From Novimethylophilus kurashikiensis (GTDB lineage Bacteria; Pseudomonadota; Gammaproteobacteria; Burkholderiales; Methylophilaceae), in assembly GCF_003112435.1 (NCBI RefSeq), contig NZ_BDOQ01000014.1, forward strand, positions 1 to 32,537: a DNA stretch of 32,537 nucleotides, in the 5' to 3' direction. The position numbers and the translations under genes are program-made. Position 1 is the stretch's first letter, and each line of letters begins with the position of its first letter. Below the pieces are notes generated by a model. That model saw nothing but the letters and a program-made list of their open reading frames with translations. It did not search any database and was not told the origin of the DNA. This document shows positions 15,442 through 22,380 of this stretch, piece by piece.

Positions 15442-16310
15442 TTCTTGATTTCGACCGCTCGGTGCTGCCTTTGCCCGGTAGCTTGAGCGTCGACTTGGAA
15501 AGCTGGCAGGAAGAAATTCGATTCGGTTGCAGGCTGAACTCGATGCAGCGCTTGGGCCAAATGATTCATGCCGCAGTTGAGCCCATGATCCCGGATTCGG
15601 CTTCCATCGGCGGTCTGCCGGTCGTGTTCATGGGCAGCGGTGACTATCACCACATCACCTTGCTGCTGCTGGAACACTTTCGTAATTACGGAAAACCATT
15701 GCAACTCGTGGTTTTCGACAATCATCCCGACAACATGCGCTATCCCTGGGGCGTGCACTGCGGCTCCTGGGTGTGGCACGCCAGCCGATTGCCGTTTATT
15801 TCTCAGATTCACGTGCTGGGGATCACCTCTACCGACGTGGAAAAGCCGCATGCCTGGGAAAACCATTTGCGCAACCTCCACTCCGGCAAGGTTCGATACT
15901 GGTGCGTGGGGCGCAATCTTCACTGGATGCGGCGGCTGGGTATCCGGCAGAGCCAGTCTTTTCCCTCTATAGCGCAGCTGCTCAACGCGTTCCAATGCGA
16001 AATCAGCCAAACCGTCGAACCGATTTATCTCTCCATCGACAAGGACGTGTTGTCGGCCCAGGACGCCCAAACCAACTGGGATCAGGGTGTGATGCGCTTC
16101 GAGGAAATGAGGGCTGCTATCGCCAGCATGAAGCCGCGTATCGTGGCGGCAGATGTGGTCGGGGAGGTGTCGGCTTATCGTTATCGCAGCCTGTTCAAGC
16201 GCATGCTGAGCGGCATGGACGGCCAGACGGAGATTTCTATTAGTCAATTAGCGGCCTGGCAGAAACAGCATCAGCAGATCAATGTGGGATTGCTTGAAGT
16301 TTTATCGTAA
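15420..16310 (+). CDS. Arginase/ureohydrolase-fold metallohydrolase
   Basis: 296 aa. All six binuclear-manganese ligands of the arginase fold can be placed: His in MGSGDYHH (H77 or H78), Asp100, His102 and Asp104 in VVFDNHPDN (canonical DAHxD), and Asp207 and Asp209 in YLSIDKDVLS (canonical SxDxDxxDP). The motifs depart from true arginases and agmatinases (DNHPD for DAHLD, KDVLS for the DxxDP end), so the substrate is probably not arginine; a C-N hydrolysis such as deacylation or amidine cleavage is plausible. Overlap with the acyltransferase gene indicates coupled expression. It is the last enzyme gene of the plus-strand cluster. Confidence 0.8.
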   Translation: MAQANPLILDFDRSVLPLPGSLSVDLESWQEEIRFGCRLNSMQRLGQMIHAAVEPMIPDSASIGGLPVVFMGSGDYHHITLLLLEHFRNYGKPLQLVVFDNHPDNMRYPWGVHCGSWVWHASRLPFISQIHVLGITSTDVEKPHAWENHLRNLHSGKVRYWCVGRNLHWMRRLGIRQSQSFPSIAQLLNAFQCEISQTVEPIYLSIDKDVLSAQDAQTNWDQGVMRFEEMRAAIASMKPRIVAADVVGEVSAYRYRSLFKRMLSGMDGQTEISISQLAAWQKQHQQINVGLLEVLS

Positions 16311-16531
16311 AACTCTCAAGGTAATAACCCTATTCTTAGTCGCGTAGTAAGGATTTCCCAAGTCACGTACCATTGCCCTCCGGCAATGTCTCAACACTAC
16401 TAGATCCGACCGCTCATCGAGCGAGTTGGGCGACACGCCAGAAAAATCCCCAAGTGTTCGAAAGCTTGCAAAACCGCGGTCTTGCTCGTCCGGCGCACGG
16501 GGAAGTTTTAAATAACGTCAAGGATAGAACC
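16311..16531 (+). ncRNA. Hairpin-rich intergenic stretch, candidate structured RNA or leader
   Basis: In 221 bp there are several strong stems. CATTGCC (16371-16377)/GGCAATG (16382-16388) is a 7-bp perfect stem with a CTCC loop. CCGAC+CGCTC (16406-16415) pairs with GAGCG-A-GTTGG (16419-16429), ten pairs with one G-U and one bulged A around an ATC loop. GGCG (16429-16432)/CGCC (16436-16439) is a further short hairpin. None is followed by a U-tract. It lies between the arginase-fold gene and the 36-aa peptide gene. No known riboswitch consensus was recognised. It could be the leader of the peptide mRNA or a small RNA; no coding sequence is supported before 16532. Confidence 0.4.
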
Positions 16532-16642
16532 ATGTTGCAACTCGAAGTGATCGGCGTTGCTTGCGTCTTTCTGCTGGCTTTTTCCGGCGCTGTTTTCGGC
16601 GTCATCAAGCTGACGGAAGCTGAGGGCAAGAAGGCCAAGTAA
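16532..16642 (+). CDS. 36-aa single-span membrane peptide
   Basis: Small ORF with a good ribosome site (AAGGA at 16520-16524, ATG at 16532). The peptide has one hydrophobic segment at about residues 5-26 (VIGVACVFLLAFSGAVFGVI) and a charged, lysine-rich C-terminus ending EGKKAK. Its composition is that of a genuine small membrane protein rather than random translation, and it is followed by a terminator-like hairpin. No family is recognised; it resembles small accessory subunits of membrane complexes in general shape only. The longer in-frame reading upstream runs through the hairpin region and is not supported. Confidence 0.65.
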   Translation: MLQLEVIGVACVFLLAFSGAVFGVIKLTEAEGKKAK

Positions 16643-16662
16643 GCTGTAGTAAGCAGTACTAA

Positions 16663-16687
16663 GGGAAGCGCTTCACCGGCGCTTCCC
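16663..16687. terminator. Bidirectional hairpin between convergent genes
   Basis: Perfect 9-bp stem GGGAAGCGC (16663-16671) / GCGCTTCCC (16679-16687) with a 7-nt loop. It lies 20 bp after the small peptide gene and overlaps the last codons of the convergent DegT-family gene. There is no long U-tract on either side, so termination may be modest. Confidence 0.5.
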
Positions 16688-17857
16688 GATTTCCTCCAGA
16701 ATATCCCGCACTTGTTTCATCTCTTCCTCGTTCATCCACACACTATTGCTGACTGTCAGCATGCGGGCGGCGAAATCGCGCGCGTTCGGCACATCGGCAT
16801 TTGGGAATAAATGCTTGAGATAGCCGTAATCCGGCAATGCGTGGATAAACAGCCGTGTGACGCCGAGCCCGGCGCTCCACAGTTGTCGTAGCGCCTCGTC
16901 ACGGGCCTCTGCCGTCGGCATCAACACCATGAAATAGGGCCAGGTGCCGTGGGCGTTCGGAACGTCCTCCATGACGGGGAGCGTGAAAAGCTCTTTGCGA
17001 CTTGATTGAGCGTTGAGTTGATGCAGGAACGCCGGCAATCGAGTGAGCGCCTTGGCGCCTATACCTTTGCGGTAACGGCCGATACGGTGCAAGGGAATAT
17101 CGAAGTCGAAATCGTCGCCCACCGCTTCGACCAAGCGGCCTTCGCTGATATCCCGGCGTAGCGGGTTGCCGTAGGCGTAATGCAGACAGGTCGGGTTGTA
17201 GAGAGCGGTGTATCCGGCCAGCTCGGCTAGCCGGCGCGTTTCCCAATAAATCGAGCTGGGGATGATGTGCTCAGAGACAGCGCGCAATCTTGCACGCATG
17301 GCTGCATCTTTGGCGACCAGCACGCCACCTTCGAAAATCGTCAGCCCTTTGCCCACGGCGAGGCTGAAAAAACCGATGTCACCCGCAAGCCCGACGGATT
17401 GGCCATGCCATTGCGCGCCCAGTGCCTGGGCGGCGTCTTCGATGACATAAGCGGCGACACGATGGGCAATGGCGAGCACAGGGTCGAGGTCTGCCACGCG
17501 TCCGCCCAAGTGCGTCGGGATCACGGCTAGAGTGTCCTCGGTGCACGCCTTTTCCAGTGCTTCAGGATCAAGGTCAAAATGGCCAGGCTTCAAGTCGCAG
17601 AGCACAGGCTTGAGTCCGCAATGCACGACGGCAATGGCGACTAGAGGGCAAGTGTAGGCGGGAATGACAACCGAGGTGCGGGTGCTATCCTGCTTGAGCG
17701 CGGTAAGCGCCACTACTAAGGCAGCCGTGCCCGAGCATTCGATCTGCACTTCCGGCACGCCGATGAATGCCGCCATGCCTTGCTCCAGCGTTGGTCTGCC
17801 GGGAATAAAGTCCCTCCATTGCAGGGGTAGGCCGGCGGTGGGCGGGATTTCTCGCAT
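16673..17857 (-). CDS. DegT/DnrJ/EryC1/StrS-family PLP aminotransferase
   Basis: 394 aa. The fold-type I motifs of the sugar-aminotransferase family are present: CSGTAALVVAL (41-51, phosphate contact), VIPAYTCPLVA (64-74), Asp141 in VIEDAAQALGA and the Schiff-base Lys170 in FFSLAVGKGLTIFEGG. Family members aminate keto-sugars bound to nucleotides (ArnB, WecE) or, less often, other ketones. The start ATG at 17857 is two bases after the stop of the upstream SMR-like gene; the frame extends further upstream but reads antisense through that gene. With the two SMR-like genes it recalls the ArnB plus ArnE/ArnF arrangement of lipid-sugar modification. The actual substrate is unknown. Confidence 0.85.
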   Translation of the reverse strand: MREIPPTAGLPLQWRDFIPGRPTLEQGMAAFIGVPEVQIECSGTAALVVALTALKQDSTRTSVVIPAYTCPLVAIAVVHCGLKPVLCDLKPGHFDLDPEALEKACTEDTLAVIPTHLGGRVADLDPVLAIAHRVAAYVIEDAAQALGAQWHGQSVGLAGDIGFFSLAVGKGLTIFEGGVLVAKDAAMRARLRAVSEHIIPSSIYWETRRLAELAGYTALYNPTCLHYAYGNPLRRDISEGRLVEAVGDDFDFDIPLHRIGRYRKGIGAKALTRLPAFLHQLNAQSSRKELFTLPVMEDVPNAHGTWPYFMVLMPTAEARDEALRQLWSAGLGVTRLFIHALPDYGYLKHLFPNADVPNARDFAARMLTVSNSVWMNEEEMKQVRDILEEIGKRR

Positions 17858-17859
17858 GA

Positions 17860-18261
17860 TCAGGCTGTTTCTTGAGGCGGTGGTTCGTGCTCGGCTTCGC
17901 TCTTGCTCAGGCAAATAATACCGCCGACGATGAGTAGCGCACCCAGTACTTGCATCGCAGAAAGATGCTCCCCGAAATACAGCACCGAAATCGCCAGTAC
18001 GGTCACTACTTCCAGGTGTGAAGCCGCAAACGCCGGGCCCACGGGCGCGTGTTTCAGCAGCGTCATCCAGGTGATGAATGATCCGATATAACCGATCACC
18101 GCCCCATAAATCCAAGGGTTGAAAAATACTTCCCACAGCCAGGTCGTGGTGGGCGTGAATTCGCCGGCATGGGTGGTGGCAAGCTTGAAGGAGACTTGGG
18201 TCAGGGTATCGAACAGCATGAGGGCGCCGAACCCGATGATGTAGAAGCGCTTGGTGCTCAC
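17860..18261 (-). CDS. SMR/EamA-type small membrane protein, subunit 2 of pair
   Basis: 133 aa, four predicted transmembrane helices: about residues 7-24, 46-69, 75-95 and 100-120 (MQVLGALLIVGGIICL). The last two helices with EHLSAMQVLGALLIVGGI are characteristic of the drug/metabolite-transporter superfamily (SMR and EamA half-size proteins). The GTG start at 18261 overlaps the stop of the preceding gene (GTGA), so the two half-size proteins are translationally coupled and probably form a heterodimer, as ArnE and ArnF or EbrA and EbrB do. The C-terminus is a short acidic, proline-containing tail. Export or flipping of the product of the neighbouring aminotransferase is a reasonable inference. 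Confidence 0.82.
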   Translation of the reverse strand: MSTKRFYIIGFGALMLFDTLTQVSFKLATTHAGEFTPTTTWLWEVFFNPWIYGAVIGYIGSFITWMTLLKHAPVGPAFAASHLEVVTVLAISVLYFGEHLSAMQVLGALLIVGGIICLSKSEAEHEPPPQETA

Positions 18262-18689
18262 GATGCGAATCCTCCCGCAAGTGCTACGCCGATGGTGATC
18301 AGCCACATGCCGGCCACACGCATCTTGTCGAGGCGTTCGCCGAACAACATTTTGCCTGCCACCATCACTACTACGACGTTGATCGAACCCACGAGCATGC
18401 CCAGCGACAGCGGCACGAGCGACAGCAGCGCCAGCCAGACGACGAACTCCAGGCAGAAGCAGACGATGCCGATCCACAAGGGGAGGGAGCTCAGCATGAC
18501 TTTCCAGCGATGCCATTCGGTTTCATGCTCGGCGATGGCTGCGGACTTGAAGGCGAGGTGACCGGCGGTATCCAGCGTAATGTTGAGCAGCCAGAAGAAA
18601 ATTGCGAGAGAGGACAAGGTGAATGGTATTGGAGTTAGAATCCCGCGCAATTTATCACAAGAGGCGGTGGGCTGGATGAGTGCGGTCAA
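18258..18689 (-). CDS. SMR/EamA-type small membrane protein, subunit 1 of pair
   Basis: Up to 143 aa with four hydrophobic helices: LAIFFWLLNITLDTAGHLAF, LPLWIGIVCFCLEFVVWLAL, LGMLVGSINVVVVMVAG and VAGMWLITIGVALAGG, with the FGERLDKMRVAG loop typical of SMR/EamA half proteins. The start is uncertain. TTG at 18689 gives the longest form but overlaps the 5' end of the divergent MEKHLA gene; TTG at 18617, just before the first helix, gives 119 aa and would leave room for a divergent promoter. Neither has a good Shine-Dalgarno. It is the first gene of the three-gene minus-strand operon. Confidence 0.75.
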   Translation of the reverse strand: MTALIQPTASCDKLRGILTPIPFTLSSLAIFFWLLNITLDTAGHLAFKSAAIAEHETEWHRWKVMLSSLPLWIGIVCFCLEFVVWLALLSLVPLSLGMLVGSINVVVVMVAGKMLFGERLDKMRVAGMWLITIGVALAGGFAS

Positions 18690-19134
18690 GGATAGAACCC
18701 GACATGTGAGGATATTGCAGGCGAGTTATGCGCGGTGGACAGGCAAATCCCTGCTGCCTGACGATTTACCCATCGACCAAGCAGCGGCCTGGTTGGATGA
18801 CGCGCCTTACGGACTGGTGTCGCACGGGGCCGAGAGCGATCCGATCTTCAACTACGCCAATCGCTGCGCGCTGCAATTGTTCGGCATGTCATGGGAAGCG
18901 TTTACGCAATTGCCGTCCCGGCTGTCCGCAGGTCCTGTCGACCGCGAGGAGCGGGCACGGCTATTGGAGCGAGTGACCCGCGATGGTTATATCGACGATT
19001 ACACCGGTATTCGCGTGGCTGCCGACGGCCGCCAATTCCTGATCCGCAATGCCACCGTGTGGAACCTGCTCGACGAAGCTGGGCAGTATTACGGTCAGGC
19101 GGCCATGATTCCCGAATGGAGCGATCTGTTGTAA
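18676..19134 (+). CDS. MEKHLA-domain (PAS-like) protein
   Basis: About 152 aa soluble protein. The core matches the MEKHLA domain, a PAS-related fold: RILQASYARWTGKSLLP, FNYANRCALQLFGMSWEAFTQLPSRLSA, a middle ERARLLERVTRDGYIDDYTGIRVAADGRQFLIRNATVWNL segment and a final Y-G-Q-A-A. The function of bacterial MEKHLA proteins is not established; PAS-like folds often bind small ligands. ATG at 18676 is taken as start because it follows a GGTGGGCTGG purine-rich stretch; a GTG at 18706 is possible. The 5' end overlaps the annotated longest form of the divergent SMR gene. Confidence 0.75.
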   Translation: MSAVKDRTRHVRILQASYARWTGKSLLPDDLPIDQAAAWLDDAPYGLVSHGAESDPIFNYANRCALQLFGMSWEAFTQLPSRLSAGPVDREERARLLERVTRDGYIDDYTGIRVAADGRQFLIRNATVWNLLDEAGQYYGQAAMIPEWSDLL

Positions 19135-19205
19135 GCATCCTGTCAGTTAGCTGCGCTATTGTCCCGCCCCGGATGTGACTTTGAATAATAACGAAGGGGA
19201 TGAAT

Positions 19206-19775
19206 ATGTCAGGACACGATTTTCACGTTCATGGCGCACATGAGCATGCCGTGGAGCATGAGGCACACCACGGGCCTGGATTGGCGCAATGGGTGGCGAT
19301 TTTTACCGCGGTCTTGTCCACCGTCGGCGCCATCGTCAGCTACCAAGGCGGCGCCACGCAGAATCAGGCCATGTTGTACAAAAACGAGGCTGTGCTGAAG
19401 AAGGCGCAAGCCTCCGACCAGTGGGCGTTTTACCAGGCCAAGAGTGCCAAGCAGCACTTGATGGAAATATCCATCGACCTGGCGCCCAAGGACAAGGCCG
19501 AGTTCTACCGCAAGCAGGCTGAGAAGTACGACGGCGAAAAAAAAGCCATCAAGCAAAAAGCCGAACAGCTTGACGAGGAATCCCGCAAGTACGACGAGCT
19601 GAGCGAGGAATCCATGCATCCTCATCACAAACTGGCGCAGGCGATGACACTGATCCAGATCGCAATCTCGCTGGCTTCCATCACGGCGTTAACGCGCAAG
19701 AACTGGCTGTTCGGCATGGCGGCGGTCGCTGCGGCCGGCGGACTGGGGTTGGCCTCTATGGTATGGTTCGGCTGA
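19206..19775 (+). CDS. DUF4337-like membrane protein
   Basis: 189 aa. A His-rich N-terminus (HDFHVHGAHEHAVEHEAHHG) precedes a first transmembrane helix (about 28-46), a long charged central region likely to form a coiled coil (about 80-135, rich in Lys and Glu) and two C-terminal membrane helices. This is the architecture of the DUF4337 family, whose function is unknown. GAAGGGG (19193-19199) sits six bases before ATG 19206 but directly abuts ATG 19200, so 19206 is preferred. The stop overlaps the next start as TGATG, coupling it to the PAP2 phosphatase. The His-rich tail may bind metal (inference). Confidence 0.8.
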   Translation: MSGHDFHVHGAHEHAVEHEAHHGPGLAQWVAIFTAVLSTVGAIVSYQGGATQNQAMLYKNEAVLKKAQASDQWAFYQAKSAKQHLMEISIDLAPKDKAEFYRKQAEKYDGEKKAIKQKAEQLDEESRKYDELSEESMHPHHKLAQAMTLIQIAISLASITALTRKNWLFGMAAVAAAGGLGLASMVWFG

Positions 19776-20368
19776 TGAAAACCTTCCTTTACGACTGGTT
19801 CGGCCTCAATGCTTGGCTGTTCAAGGCCATTAACGCCTGGCACAGCCCCTGGCTGGACCAATTCATGTTGCTTGGGTCGCGGCTGGCGGAGCACGACTTA
19901 TTTGCGATCTGGTTGTGCGTGTTGGTGCTGGCCGCCCTTTGGGCGAGCCGCCGGCAATTGCGTGAGGCCTTGCTGCCCTGGTTTTCCGTGATTGCCGTGT
20001 TCAGCCTGGCCTATGTGGCCGACGGCTGGGTGGTGAGCGGACTCAAGGAATGGTTTTCCTTTCCGCGTCCTTCGCTGGCCTTGCCGCCTGAGTTCGTGCA
20101 TGTGGTCGGCTCGCCAGAACACAACCTGATGCACAGTCTGCCCAGTGGCCATACCTCGTTCGCCATGTTGATTGCAGCGAGTGTTTGGCCCGTTCTGTCG
20201 CGTCCTTGGCGGTGGGCTGCGGGCAGCTTCGTGGTATGGGTTGCGCTGTCTCGCATCAGCTTGGGAGCCCATTTCCCCGCCGATGTCACCGCCGGGGCTC
20301 TGAGTTGCTTGTTGGTGGTCTGGCTGGTACGCAAGGTGGTGACGATGCTCTCGGTTAAACCTGCTTGA
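19775..20368 (+). CDS. PAP2-superfamily membrane phosphatase
   Basis: 197 aa integral-membrane lipid phosphatase of the PAP2 family. The three active-site motifs are intact: C1 KEWFSFPRP, C2 PSGH (in LPSGHTSF) and C3 SRISLGAHFPAD, with several hydrophobic helices around them. Family members dephosphorylate undecaprenyl pyrophosphate, phosphatidic acid or related lipids on the periplasmic side. The start at 19775 shares a base with the upstream stop (TGATG). An in-frame ATG four codons earlier exists but lies inside the DUF4337-like gene. Substrate cannot be resolved; bacitracin-resistance-type undecaprenyl pyrophosphatase is one option. Confidence 0.9.
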   Translation: MKTFLYDWFGLNAWLFKAINAWHSPWLDQFMLLGSRLAEHDLFAIWLCVLVLAALWASRRQLREALLPWFSVIAVFSLAYVADGWVVSGLKEWFSFPRPSLALPPEFVHVVGSPEHNLMHSLPSGHTSFAMLIAASVWPVLSRPWRWAAGSFVVWVALSRISLGAHFPADVTAGALSCLLVVWLVRKVVTMLSVKPA

Positions 20369-20444
20369 GCAAGAGGGCTTACAATACGCGGTTTTGAATT
20401 GGACGGTCGTAGTACCGTCCTGCAACCGGTATTGGAGTGGTGAC

Positions 20445-21245
20445 ATGTTCGGCAAAGGCGCAAGGCGCATCGGGCGCTTCCTACAACGCGACAGCGAAGG
20501 CGCAACCAGCGTCGATATCAGCGAAATGGACGGCATTCGTGCACTGCACTTGGGCAACGCCACGGTGCAAAGCGCGATGCGGCTTTCCGCCCCCTACGAG
20601 CTGGAACTCACCTATACCCGCGGCATGATGTGCTTCCTGCTGTTTTCAGATGCGGTGCAAAGCGCTGTGGTGCTGGGGTTAGGCGGCGGTTCGATCCCCA
20701 AGTACATCCATAAGCATCTTCCCCGGATGCGGGTGACGGCCGTGGAATTGAATCCCGCCGTGCTTGCCGCTGCACGCGGTCAATTCCTTCTGCCTCAGGA
20801 CGACGAGCGACTGAGTGTCGTGCTTGGCGATGGCGTGCACTATATCCGCGAGAATCCTGCTTGCACCGACGTGTTGTTGTTGGACGCCTACGATGCCAAG
20901 GGCTTGCCCGGCGAGTTGAGTTCGCAGGAGTTCTACGACAGCTGCGCCGAAGCTTTGACGGATAAAGGTATTCTCGCCGTCAATCTATGGGGTAGCGACA
21001 AGAATTTCGACGTGTACCTGCAACGCATCGAACAAAGCTTCGACGGCCGTGTCTTGATGCTCCCGACGGGACGTCCCGGCAACATCATCATCTTCGCCTT
21101 CAAGCGCCATGTGGGCGATTTGCGCTGGAAATCGCTGCGCGAACGTGCCAAGGACTTGCAGTCGGACTTGCGCATCGAATTCCTGGAATTTGTCGAACGC
21201 TTGCGCGACAGCAACGTTAATACGTCCAACCGACTCATTCTCTAA
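20445..21245 (+). CDS. Spermidine-synthase-like (polyamine aminopropyltransferase family) protein
   Basis: 266 aa class I methyltransferase-fold protein of the spermidine synthase superfamily. It shows the nucleotide-binding VLGLGGGSIPKYIHKHLP, the acidic end of strand 2 in VTAVELNPAVLAAAR, GDGVHYIRE and LLLDAYDAKGLPGEL. The last corresponds to the catalytic Asp region of SpeE, though the canonical DSTDP-like substrate motif is replaced by DAYDA. Many betaproteobacterial paralogues of this kind have no proven activity. The start is ATG 20445 after GGAGTGG; an upstream in-frame ATG (20394) lacks a ribosome site. TACAAT at 20380-20385 could be its -10. Confidence 0.8.
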   Translation: MFGKGARRIGRFLQRDSEGATSVDISEMDGIRALHLGNATVQSAMRLSAPYELELTYTRGMMCFLLFSDAVQSAVVLGLGGGSIPKYIHKHLPRMRVTAVELNPAVLAAARGQFLLPQDDERLSVVLGDGVHYIRENPACTDVLLLDAYDAKGLPGELSSQEFYDSCAEALTDKGILAVNLWGSDKNFDVYLQRIEQSFDGRVLMLPTGRPGNIIIFAFKRHVGDLRWKSLRERAKDLQSDLRIEFLEFVERLRDSNVNTSNRLIL

Positions 21246-21314
21246 AAGTTTCAATCCTGTAAAAGCAGACAGAACGGTATAGCCCGGTGCCCTTAATCGT
21301 GCTACAGTAAATTC

Positions 21315-21878
21315 ATGGCTAAAAATATGCGAGAACGAATCCTTGCCGCGGCGTCCAACTTGTTCCAGGCGCGGGGCATCAATGCGACGGGGGTGGATAC
21401 CATCGTCGCCGAGGCGGGGATTGCCAAGATGACGCTGTACAACCACTTTAAGACCAAGGAAGACTTGGTGCTCGAGGTGGTGACGCGTCGCAGCCGCGAG
21501 TTTGCCGAGCGCATATCCGCGCGGCTCGACAAGTCTGTCGTCGATCCCACGGAAAAGCTCTACAAACTGTTCGATTATGTGGGGGAGTGGCTGGCCGATC
21601 CGCAGTGTAGCGGCTTGCCTTTCCTCAAGGCCAGTGCCGAGTTTCCCCAGCCGGATAATCCGGTACACCAGCTTTCGGCCGAATTGTCGCAAGAGTTCCG
21701 CGATTACATCACCGGGTTGGCCCGCGAAGCCGGCATCCGCGAGCCGGAAGCATTGGGTTTGCAGCTGACTATGCTGATCGAAGGGGCAGTGCTGTCAGAA
21801 CAGTTATCCAAGGGCTCCAATGCATTGGAGCACGCCCGCCAGGCGGCTCGCATCCTTATCGAGTCGGCCAAGCGCTAA
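21315..21878 (+). CDS. TetR/AcrR-family transcriptional regulator
   Basis: 187 aa. The N-terminal helix-turn-helix reads RILAAASNLFQARGINATGVDTIV then AGIAKMTLYNHFKTKEDLVLEVV, the TetR signature. The C-terminal ligand domain is generic (LADPQCSGLPFLKASAEFP resembles TetR_C-type domains of AcrR regulators). It probably represses its own gene or a neighbour; no operator was recognised. No Shine-Dalgarno precedes the ATG. A TACAGT hexamer (21303-21308) ends six bases before the ATG, so the mRNA may be leaderless. Confidence 0.88.
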   Translation: MAKNMRERILAAASNLFQARGINATGVDTIVAEAGIAKMTLYNHFKTKEDLVLEVVTRRSREFAERISARLDKSVVDPTEKLYKLFDYVGEWLADPQCSGLPFLKASAEFPQPDNPVHQLSAELSQEFRDYITGLAREAGIREPEALGLQLTMLIEGAVLSEQLSKGSNALEHARQAARILIESAKR

Positions 21879-21906
21879 TCCACCATCACCTACAGGAGGC
21901 GGCATC

Positions 21907-22302
21907 ATGAGCAACCTGACGGAACTCCAGAAGCAGCAGATCGCCCAAGCCATCCAGGAGCGCAAGCAAGCCTTGCGCGAAGACATTCGCGACGAATTGG
22001 CGCGATCGGGGCAGGAGCGCTTCGCCGATCTGGCAGGCGAGGTGGCCGATGCGGGCGATGCTTCCGTGGCCGATTTGCTCATGGATGAAAACATGACCCT
22101 GGTCAGTCGCCAGGTTCAGGAGTTTTCCGAATTGGAAACCGCCCAGCAGCGTCTCGATACACCCGAGTTCGGCGAGTGTGCGGAATGTGGTTCGGAGATC
22201 GGTTTCCAGCGCCTCCTCGCTGCACCTAACGCAACACGCTGCATCGATTGCCAGTCCCAGCACGAAAAAACATTTGCGCACAGCGAAGCGCCCAGGCTTT
22301 AA
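21907..22302 (+). CDS. TraR/DksA-type C4 zinc-finger protein
   Basis: 131 aa. The N-terminal two-thirds is an alpha-helical hairpin likely to insert into the RNA polymerase secondary channel. The C-terminal zinc finger has Cys91-x2-Cys94 and Cys112-x2-Cys115, the spacing of DksA/TraR proteins. It is shorter than E. coli DksA (151 aa) and lacks its N-terminal extension. An AGGAGG Shine-Dalgarno at 21894-21899 fixes the start at 21907. The gene is 28 bp downstream of tetR. It may modulate transcription in stringent or stress conditions, but could also be one of several DksA-like paralogues with unknown target. Confidence 0.9.
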   Translation: MSNLTELQKQQIAQAIQERKQALREDIRDELARSGQERFADLAGEVADAGDASVADLLMDENMTLVSRQVQEFSELETAQQRLDTPEFGECAECGSEIGFQRLLAAPNATRCIDCQSQHEKTFAHSEAPRL

Positions 22303-22316
22303 AATCCCATCATCTA

Positions 22317-22366
22317 GCCCACAGAAGTGGGGAGGCGTGTTGCAGGGGCAACGCGTCGTTGCATCT
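22317..22366 (+). promoter_or_regulatory. Leader of the rRNA methyltransferase gene with mutually exclusive hairpins
   Basis: CCCAC (22318-22322)/GTGGG (22327-22331) forms a small stem. Then segment 22348-22355 can pair either with 22336-22343 (8 bp, one G-U, AGGG loop) or, through GCAACG (22348-22353), with CGTTGC (22357-22362). The two stems cannot coexist, an attenuator-like arrangement just before ATG 22381. TTAAAAT near 22299-22305 may be the -10. Confidence 0.35.
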
Positions 22367-22380
22367 GGCTTTTCCATTTT

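Noticed and set aside
17858..18280. 141-residue N-terminal extension of the DegT-family protein
   Set aside because: It is the out-of-frame translation of the SMR-like gene; the family N-terminus begins at ATG 17857.
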